64,000 bases of DNA. It comes from Gracilariopsis chorda (Eukaryota; Rhodophyta; Florideophyceae; Gracilariales; Gracilariaceae). The DNA lies in contig NBIV01000013.1 in assembly GCA_003194525.1 (NCBI GenBank), positions 124,001 to 188,000 of the forward strand. Reading direction: 5' to 3'. Shown here in pieces: positions 56,301-64,000 of the stretch; positions within the stretch are counted from its first letter, which is position 1; every line of letters starts with the position of its first letter. The notes under the pieces are model-generated. The model was not told the origin of the DNA, did no database searches, and saw nothing but the letters and a program-made list of their open reading frames with translations. The translations under genes were made by a program, and so were the position numbers.

Positions 56301-58902
56301 GGGAACGAGAAGCAGTCAGCTAGTGCTAGCTGACGTGAATAACCTTCAAAGTTTAGGGTATAATGCGGACGACGGGAAGGCTAGCGTTCTCGTTTCGTAG
56401 CTTTCTTTTCTCAGCGGGTTAACGACGACCGCGTAGGCGACGCGGTGTTTGGGGGCACAGCTGCAGTGGCGTGGAGCAACTTTTCTGTTGCCATCAGTTT
56501 TTGGGTTGGGGAATTTGGCAGCGAGTCGCTAGAACAAACATACAGTAACGATTGTAAGTTGAGGTAAGCGCTCGCTGCTGATGTGCGCATTACACGTACA
56601 GGTACAGCGTGTTGATGTGTTTGGCCTCTCTCTCTACACATACACAAGCGCGCTTCGCAGCCCTTACCAGCTTACAAGTCGCGCTTACGTTGTCAAAGAA
56701 ATGAAAACATATCAAGTGTCAGCCCGTGAAAGGGAAAGGGCACTTCAAGGGGCAGCTGCGCTGGGAAGCGGAAGCGGAAGCCGACCATAGTCACGCACGC
56801 TCACGCCGCGAAGCCCATTAATACGACGCCAAGAACGACGGTTCATCCCCCTCGCTACCCGTCGCCGCGGCCCGCATTGCCCACTTCGACGCGTTCTTTG
56901 AGAATTCCGCCTTGTCCGTGTTTCCGCTGGGAAAAAGCAATGTTGCAACATGCGAACGATCCGCAACTGCGACGCAGTGGGCATCGATCTGCATCCGCGC
57001 TGCCCCACTTAACCACCCGTCGCATACTCTCTCCCTCGGGCTCTACCAGTTCCGACACGATCGGAACGAAAATGACCGCTCTGTAGCGCTTTCAACGTCC
57101 ATGCAGTGTATTGCTTTGTGTGTCGTCATCTGTCATCATCAGCACTGTGCTTGTCGAGTGTCAATTCGTCGCATTTTGGTCCCATACGAGATCACCAAAG
57201 TCAAGCGCGTGTTAACGCTTACTCACTTCAGTTGAAAACGGCCAACTGCCCCCATGCCTTTGTCTTGACGTAACTCATCGTCCACATTTGCCACTACTTA
57301 CGCTCCAACTTGTTCTGTCCCGTCCTATCCGTGGTAAGGTTTGCTAGTCTGAAAGTTGATCATCATTTATTGGTTGGTTGCCCAGTTTTTGGAAGCTGGC
57401 ATTTCCCATTCTGAGAACACGGTACCAAGTCTACGTGATGAAGGCTGGTGTACATAGTAGGCCACGTCGCTGGTTCATTTGGCTTCGCTTCCATTCATCT
57501 GAACAACAGCCACCAGGAAATGTCGGAATACCATGACGCACGGATGCGTGCAATGTGCCATACCGTACGTGCACTCGCAGATCTTTCCGGGCCGATCTTT
57601 CCCGTTGGCGCTGAACGTGCCCAAGGTGAATCAGTTGGCGCTGTACGACCTGCTCAGAGACAGTTTTCGCAACCCTGCCATGCTGTGCAATGCCCGCGGA
57701 AACAAACAAACCATGTGCTGCTCTATAACTACTTTTCTCATATCATCCTCCACAAGCTAGCGAGCAATGAAGAAGTGGATTGTTCGCAGAGTCCTGTCTG
57801 TAGCGATTGTTCTTGGAAAGGCAAACCGTAGCATCCGCTTGCTACACTGACACGAAGCTGGAGTTGGCGACGTGCGTTAAAAAGGGCTCTAGCTTTATCG
57901 TTAAGCGACTAATTGTTAATGAGCAATTGTGCGTAATATCTAGTTCATGACCAAAGTTGTGCGTGACTTGCACAGAGCACCCACAGAAGTCTCATCTTGA
58001 TTGGTTCATTGCTTCATGTGTGCGGACGAGACTTCACTCCGACTTCGATATCCTCACGGGCACACGATATTCTCGGCTCTACAACGAAGCTTCGAAGCCA
58101 CACGCGTTGGCAGTTCCAACTGGTAACCCTTAACCTTTGTTCTCGTGATTCGCATCAACAGGGCAGGTCGACACTGAACGGCGGACGGATTAATGCATTT
58201 TGTCATAGACGGGGGTATCTAAATGGCGATTTGCGTTTCCAATGTGATCTCTCATCGTGGCACAAGTCAAAGAACGCCGATTTAGCATTACAACTCCACA
58301 TTCAACCCCGTTCCTGTCTTCTTGCAGGGATACACCTTATCGAAAACATTTGGCTCTCTTGTACCTACTGCGCACGACTGGCTTAAAACAGAACGCAGAC
58401 ATTAAAACTCGCACAACTTTGCGCCGGACAGGTGCTCAGGTTTCATCGAACACCCTCGTATTTGGATGCTGTGCATTCCCTGTTGATTGGTTCTTGTCGA
58501 GCAATGTTGGCGGGATCAGACATTGTACTTCTCGATCGCATACGTCACAAGCCGAACATGATCGCAGTTGTTAAGGCCCGAAGTAGCCCGTTTCTGTGAC
58601 TTTTCTGCTTTGTTTCTTCGCAAGTATTCTGCCTCAAACTTTTTCTGTCTCCACCCAAACCAAGCATTCTCTCTGACCTGGTGACCATGTGCTACTTGGT
58701 GTAACTCAAATTTCTCTGGGAATCTAGTACCAATAGTATCTGCCATATTCGGTGCTTGCTAGTGTGATTGGTGATAGCGTGAACCCTTTGTAACCGAGGA
58801 AGCTCGATCTAATAGGCTGCATCTAGTTCTATGCGCGTGCGAGTGCTTGGTTAACAAAGGAGTGACAATTCTGCGATACGTTGCTCTACAACATGAAATA
58901 CT

Positions 58903-59202
58903 TTGTGTGTGTGGTTACGGGCACGTGCCTCTAATTCCAAGGCAACGGTATTCGCTTTCTACAAGTAGAATGCTAATTTTCTATTCGACGGCTAAATTCC
59001 CCTAATAGACCCAATCGCATCTCCATTTGGCTTCCTCATCCGGCGTAACTTTATAGTGTTTTATAGCCTTTTCGTAAGGTCGGCACACCTCGACGGGCGG
59101 AACTGCATGTGCCCTGAAATACTTTGTTTTGAATTCTGCTCTTGACGAGAAAAAACGCATATCCGATTGTGCGTCTTGCTGTCTTCTGTAAGGAAGAGTC
59201 AC
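58903..59202 (-). mobile_element. Microsatellite-tailed repeat, copy C
   Basis: On the minus strand a frame (59202-59002) ends in TPDEEAKWRCDWVY and a TAG stop, then the shared 3' sequence and a (CA)n tail (58904-58914). This copy keeps the longest coding part seen (about 66 codons, with AHAVPPVEVCRPYEKA also present in copy A). The 5' boundary is not determined. Confidence 0.55.
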
Positions 59203-59860
59203 GCGGAGAAGAAGTACCGAAGGGTATATGCAGACACCGCGTAGCCTTCTGCATTGTGCTCAGGTAGCATTTCCCCAGAACTTGCGTGTCATAGCCCTTT
59301 TACCCATTTCTCATTTCCTGACTCGATTGCGAGTCGTACGTCTTTCCACGCTTTTAGCACATTTAATGGCAGCACTGCATCCATCTTCCTCTTTCAATCT
59401 TCCAATCCGCCTAAGACTTGGCATTCGTGAGTCTCTAATTTGACCAACTATTTCTATAGCCATTTCATGTTTACTCAACCATATCCCTCACCAATCCATA
59501 TGCAATGAGCCAAGAAACCAATGAACATATCTCCAACTAACTCACCACTCAATCAAGCCCCTGCCGCACTTGGAATTCTCTTTGCTTTGTATTGCTTCGT
59601 AAGCTCAATGGCTTCCCAATGCGGTGCACTCGTGTCCGTGTGTATTATTGCTTCCCTTTTAAGCCTTCATTATTGTTCGCTGCAGTTATTACCATTCGTT
59701 TGCTTTCCCCGACAGCCCTCTACTTAATACCGCATCGACCAGCCTACGGTTAAACCACATCGTACCCACCCCATTCTACAGGAAACGGGCAAACGCCCAA
59801 GCTCAACCTTTCTGCACTGCCTGACTTTTGCCCCGTTATCGTCCTTTCCTTCTAACAACC

Positions 59861-62410
59861 ATGGCAGATTCAGATTCTGACTTTTCGTCTATCGCAGAAT
59901 CTCAATCAAGAAACAACAGGCAGCCCCCGAGGTCTGAAGGTCAAGGCTCTGTCCGCAGTCGTGCCAGTAGGTTTTCTCGCACAACAAAGGCTCCATCCAC
60001 AGGTGCACGGTTTAGTCGCACCGACAGCTTGGTAAGAGACCAGGAACGAGGTACCAAAACTCTTTTCCAATGGAATGGAGGCGGTAAGAATGTGTTCATA
60101 GCAGGCTCATGGGATGAGTTTAAGGAAAAGCTGCCAATGGAAAGTCTGAAACCGGGCTCATATCGTATTGTCTTGCCGATCCCAGCTACGGAACGTGTTG
60201 AGTACTTCTTCTACGTCGATGGCCAGAAGCGTGTTGCTGCAGACCTTCCGTCCCATGTCAACGAACATGGTGAACATGTCAACATAAAGCATAGTGAACC
60301 TACTGTCGCTCAAAAAGCTGGTCGTGTGTCAAAGATCTTGTCGAAGATTAGTGGTTTAGACTTATACTCACCTTTTCAGCGTCAGCAGATTGCCTCCATG
60401 ATTATTTTTCGCTTGTTCTACATACTAACCATTCCCGCTGCAGGTTACTACTTCTACTGGCTCATGTTTCGAGGCGGAAATGAAAGTTACCCTGTGATTT
60501 GGATCACTTTCACGGTTGCGGAGTGGATGTCCCTTGCGAGTGCTGTAATTGGTTTATTCTCAATGTGGAGTCCAGTTCGGCGAAAGTGGAGATCCCTAGA
60601 CGCACTCAAGCCTCCTCTGCCCTCCGAAGATTGGCCATCGGTTGACGTAGTCATTGCTCACTACAAAGAGGATCCTGAACAAATGCGTGAAGCACTACGA
60701 TGCGCTCTCAATCTTGATTATCCTGCGCATCTGCTTCACGTAATCATCGCCGATGATGGGTACTTCGCTGCGCCGAAGGTTGTTGAGAGAACTGATCTCG
60801 GAGTTAAGATGTATCAAATGCTAGCTGAAGAGGCGGGATACGATCCACTCATTGATGAAATCATGCACGAAAATGGATTGGTTGAACACTACGTCATCAA
60901 GTCTGGGGAAGAACATCTTCCGAGAATGGACTGCGCCCTGGAGTGTCATCATTTTGATTTTGGTCCTTTCACTGATGAAGAGAGGCGTGCACCAGGTGTA
61001 CTTCCTCGCATAAGTCACATTGCAAGAGTCAAACCTGATAATCATCACAACAAGGCTGGGAATATCAACAACGTACTGTTTAACGCGGATACTGATGGGA
61101 AGCTTATTCTGTTCTTGGATGCGGATATGCAAGTAACTGAAAATTTCCTACTTCGAACGGTACCACTGATGCTTGAGGAACTGTCTCACGATGCTGCCGA
61201 TCATGTGTTACCTGAAGATCTCGTTGATCCTGAGGTCGGTCTCAGCAACGGGAACAACGCTTGGCGCATCAATCGGGATGTGGCTTTTGTGCAGGCTCCC
61301 CAGCGTTTTCATAATGTGGACGCAGAGGACTACATGGCACATCGTAACGCAGTGTTCTATGACGGTATCTGTGCCGGGCGTGACGGGTTCGGGTTGACTC
61401 CTTTTGTTGGGACAAACGCTTGTTGGCGTCGTGAAGTGCTACGCGAGATCAACGGATTTGTCTACGGCTCTGTAACAGAAGATACGCTAACTTCCAACGA
61501 GGTCCACAATCGTGGATATGTCTCTAAATACGCGTCAGAAGACCTTGCTTGGGGAGAGGCGCCTGTCTCAGTTGCCGCGGCAATGTTACAGAGACAGCGT
61601 TGGGCCAAGGGTGCAGTAATGAACGGAATGAAGATTATCAAGGAAATGTGGAATGGAGATAGAGATAAGCGCTTTAGCCGTCGACGTGGAGAAATCGATG
61701 AGTACTACGAATACCGTCGCACTGCAAGGCGCCCTAACAACGCCTTCGTTCGAGCAATGTTTGCGCTGGATTCAACTCTGTATCCTTTCCTTGGTGTATC
61801 CGCATATCTCTATATCATCACTTCTGTCGCATACCTTGCCACAGCTCAAGCTCCAATTGCTCCGCAGAATATCGGAGAATTAGCAGCAGCGTTCATTCTT
61901 TACTACACGATTCGCTACATTGCATTTTATTCCGCTTTTGCAGGCGTATCGTCAACGGATATACTTCGTTCCCAGCAAACATGGTTCAGTTACAATGTCT
62001 GTCATGTCATGGGCGTTGTAGATGCTCTAAATGTGAACGGCCGAATGGGATGGGTTGCAAACACCGGGGAACGCAATCGACGCTACTGGATGGAATGGGT
62101 GAACATTCTGCTTTGCTTCTTGTTATCGTTCATGATCGTGTTCAGGCTCGTCGCATTTCTGGCTCAGGGTGGTTGCGCACCGTGGGACACTCTTGGGTCA
62201 GTTTCCTTTGGAAGCTACATCTTGATGAACATGTACCCTATGGCAAGTATCTCCCTGAACGAACGACTGAGTTCTGCCTCCGACGAAGAAAAGGAGCATA
62301 AGCCTCTTTCGTTCCCTGTGCCTCATTTAATCTCCATTGGAACCATAATTGGTGTCGGATATCTTGCTACTTGGGCCAAGACACCGTGCGGACTCCGCTC
62401 TACGGCCTAA
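59861..62410 (+). CDS. Cellulose-synthase-like GT2 glycosyltransferase with N-terminal CBM48-type domain (paralog B)
   Basis: 849 residues from ATG 59861 (ACCATGG context); the preceding frame has no ATG. It has the same layout as paralog A: a Ser/Arg-rich N-terminus, a CBM48-like domain about 68-145 (FQWNGGGKNVFIAGSWDEF), two helices, the GT2 loop with ADDG, DADMQ, TEDTLTSNEVHNRG and QRQRW, and C-terminal helices ending LATWAKTPCGLRSTA. Most of the catalytic region is collinear and highly similar to paralog A, while the N-terminus and the loop after the DAD motif differ. Head-to-head duplicates could encode two subunits of one synthase complex, as in other CESA systems, or enzymes for different stages (inference). 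Confidence 0.93.
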   Translation: MADSDSDFSSIAESQSRNNRQPPRSEGQGSVRSRASRFSRTTKAPSTGARFSRTDSLVRDQERGTKTLFQWNGGGKNVFIAGSWDEFKEKLPMESLKPGSYRIVLPIPATERVEYFFYVDGQKRVAADLPSHVNEHGEHVNIKHSEPTVAQKAGRVSKILSKISGLDLYSPFQRQQIASMIIFRLFYILTIPAAGYYFYWLMFRGGNESYPVIWITFTVAEWMSLASAVIGLFSMWSPVRRKWRSLDALKPPLPSEDWPSVDVVIAHYKEDPEQMREALRCALNLDYPAHLLHVIIADDGYFAAPKVVERTDLGVKMYQMLAEEAGYDPLIDEIMHENGLVEHYVIKSGEEHLPRMDCALECHHFDFGPFTDEERRAPGVLPRISHIARVKPDNHHNKAGNINNVLFNADTDGKLILFLDADMQVTENFLLRTVPLMLEELSHDAADHVLPEDLVDPEVGLSNGNNAWRINRDVAFVQAPQRFHNVDAEDYMAHRNAVFYDGICAGRDGFGLTPFVGTNACWRREVLREINGFVYGSVTEDTLTSNEVHNRGYVSKYASEDLAWGEAPVSVAAAMLQRQRWAKGAVMNGMKIIKEMWNGDRDKRFSRRRGEIDEYYEYRRTARRPNNAFVRAMFALDSTLYPFLGVSAYLYIITSVAYLATAQAPIAPQNIGELAAAFILYYTIRYIAFYSAFAGVSSTDILRSQQTWFSYNVCHVMGVVDALNVNGRMGWVANTGERNRRYWMEWVNILLCFLLSFMIVFRLVAFLAQGGCAPWDTLGSVSFGSYILMNMYPMASISLNERLSSASDEEKEHKPLSFPVPHLISIGTIIGVGYLATWAKTPCGLRSTA

Positions 62411-63708
62411 GAACCGACATGCTGACGTTAAGATTTGGCACTTTCAAGATGAACATACCTGTATTTTACGGTCCGACGGTCCTCACTGTTCTAACATAGA
62501 TAGATATTCACCGTTTCGGCGGTCTAACTGCATTTAAGAGTTGGCACATCCCTGCAGTGTATGTACTACGACATGTAGAGTTGCCAGCTTTAATTTTGTG
62601 CTTCTATAGAGCTTTTAAATGGTAAATGCCACCGAAGGTATGGAAAGTTTCAGGAGTTTTTCCTGGTCCTCCGAATTCAAGCAGTTCTGGCGGATCTCGT
62701 GGTCTGGGAGTCGCCTCTGCAGCAACTGCACGTGGAAGCAGTTAATCGCATAGGCACATTCATGCTGAAACTGATAACTATGGGTATCAAAATGGTGCTT
62801 GCTTCTTGGTTACAATTGCTGTGATTCCTAACCGGGACAAGTGTCATCATTGAGTTTCACACCTAAATGAAACGCCTTGTGCGAATGTATGTATGTATGT
62901 ATGTATGTTTACGGGCGCACGCCATTAATTCCAACAGCGTGGTAGGAACTCTTGTTGACGAATTCCTCTCTCCGCAAGAATTCCAACAACCCTTCCGGCC
63001 ATTTCGTACGAATGTAAAAGCTTCTAGAGGCTCACATCCCGAAATATTTATCCAACTTCTCCCATCTCTGAAGAACGTTTAGCCATATGATAAATCATCT
63101 TAGACGCTCCTCTTCATATCGGACAAGCTTATCTTTGGACGTTTTGCGCTCAATACACCCTGTTCCGATCTCAAAGTGTCTCCAGTAAAGAAATTCTCTA
63201 TGTCAAGGAACACGCGATAAATTTCTTAGGGCACTGGTGCATGATGCTTGCTACGCTTTTTTCCCTCGATAAAGTTGTTAGTGTTTTTGTGGGCCGTGTT
63301 CTTCATTCTGAAGACACAGCAAGAAAGAGTAGCTTAAGAGTTTCTTCATCAAAAGTATGGGACAAAACGAGTGCTCCTTCCGAAGAAAAGCCAGAGCGAT
63401 CTATCTCCCGAGTCTCGCTTCGCTGTTTTGGATATCTAGACACTAGGTGCGGCTCCAAGGAACGCAACACAATGCAGAGTGCTGAACGTAAGGAACTATC
63501 CGGCGTAGTGTGGCAATGTGTCTTATTGGTTCCCTATTTCTTCCCAGTCTACGTTGCAGCACTTCTTCTTTAAAAGAGAACTGCAATTCGCTGATTGGAC
63601 CTCTTCGTCATCTGACTGGGTAACGTCCCGAACAGAGCCTCTCTTTTCAAGTCTCGGAATTTGCGTCCCTGGTATCATGTTCTGCGTTTACCCAGGGTAA
63701 AGGGTTAG
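62411..63708. other. No recognised gene
   Basis: 3' flank of GT2 paralog B. It holds copy D of the microsatellite-tailed repeat at 62884-62945. The remaining short frames are not recognisable. Confidence 0.5.
62884..62945 (-). mobile_element. Microsatellite-tailed repeat, copy D (3' end only)
   Basis: A (GTAT)n tract followed by TTTACGGGCGCACGCC and ATTAATTCCAAC, matching the last 35-40 bp of copies A-C, but with a tetranucleotide tail instead of (CA)n. Confidence 0.5.
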
Positions 63709-64000
63709 ATTGCTAACCTTCTTACACTGAACAAGGAGGACCAATCATATCGTTTCGGAAAGCGGAAGTTACTACGTAGGGCACAACCCGAAGCTTTATC
63801 CGGTTGCTATGCACCTACTGTACACAGAAAGCCGTCACAGTGCGACTGCAACACACACGCTACCAATGATGTGGAACATTTTGTGCTGCGTTGCGCCAAG
63901 CGGACGGAATCTAGAAGACGCGAGCTCCCTGCTCCTGCAGAAAGGAGAGGTAAGACTTTAGCGGAGATAGTCCGCCAGTGGCTACAAAAGTTGTTAGCTT
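63709..64000 (+). pseudogene. Partial non-LTR retrotransposon ORF (C-terminal zinc-finger-like part), runs off the window
   Basis: A frame open from 63709 to the window end, with a TAG just upstream and no start codon. It reads CDCNTHATNDVEHFVLRCA followed by KRTESRRREL and a basic helix-like tail. Cys-x-Cys, then His, then Cys with VEHFVLRC is the pattern seen near the C-terminus of LINE-type reverse transcriptase proteins. The reverse transcriptase core would lie upstream but is not seen, so this is a truncated copy or a degenerate one. Confidence 0.4.

Larger units (their letters stand above)
53022..59860. other. 6.8-kb divergent interval between the two GT2 genes
   Basis: The 340 bp next to paralog A (53042-53359) is almost pure G/A on the plus strand, with G runs up to about 15-17. 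The next 700 bp is very GC- and CpG-rich. From about 54500 on the composition is ordinary, with only short frames that resemble nothing known. Copy C of the microsatellite-tailed repeat lies at 58903-59202. A palindromic TTGGTACCAA is near 55950. No gene is supported here. Confidence 0.5.

Overview
The window is nuclear DNA of a photosynthetic eukaryote, most likely a red alga. Genes are well spaced, lie on both strands and are almost all intronless, including a 5.9-kb SPT6 reading frame. The gene set includes a thiamine pyrimidine synthase (THIC, normally plastid-targeted in algae and plants), two cellulose-synthase-like GT2 enzymes that each carry an N-terminal starch/glycogen-binding (CBM48-type) domain (an architecture known from red algal cellulose synthases), and a Golgi-type sulfotransferase suited to sulfated wall polysaccharides. 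The red-algal assignment is an inference from this content, not a proven identification.

Left gene block (0.9-17.4 kb): a SIRT4-type sirtuin, a carbohydrate sulfotransferase, an unknown Pro/Tyr-rich protein, the elongation factor SPT6, a NAPE-PLD-like protein that has lost its zinc ligands, a small CHORD-like zinc protein with one clear 105-bp intron, and an Mpv17/PMP22 membrane protein. The last two are convergent and their stop codons interlock in one TTAA.

Mobile-element island (19-37.4 kb): a 2.3-kb inverted duplication (arms about 19048-21360 and 27395-32214) carries two copies of a secreted cysteine-rich protein gene. One copy is intact and the other is frameshifted. A complete Ty3/gypsy element (21831-26694, TSD gatac) sits between the arms. 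A pogo-like DNA transposon (27590-30095, TA target duplication, 16-bp inverted termini) sits inside the right arm, and the left arm preserves its empty site. A second Ty3/gypsy element of the same family (32330-37215, TSD acgtc) interrupts the 3' end of a microsatellite-tailed repeat that occurs three more times in the window. Both gypsy elements and the transposase carry a few inactivating stops or frameshifts.

Right gene block (39-62.4 kb): a second Mpv17/PMP22 gene, a two-finger C2H2 protein, a mitochondrial HtrA-type protease, THIC, and a head-to-head pair of the CBM48-GT2 cellulose-synthase-like genes 6.8 kb apart. Long tracts without recognisable genes lie at 4.8-7.6, 45.5-50.4 and 53.0-59.9 kb. 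The window ends in what looks like the 3' part of a non-LTR retrotransposon reading frame.

Several genes are preceded by extremely C-rich sense-strand leaders, including a 47-base homopolymer. Divergent paralog pairs (Mpv17, the secreted gene, GT2) recur, which suggests repeated local inverted duplication.
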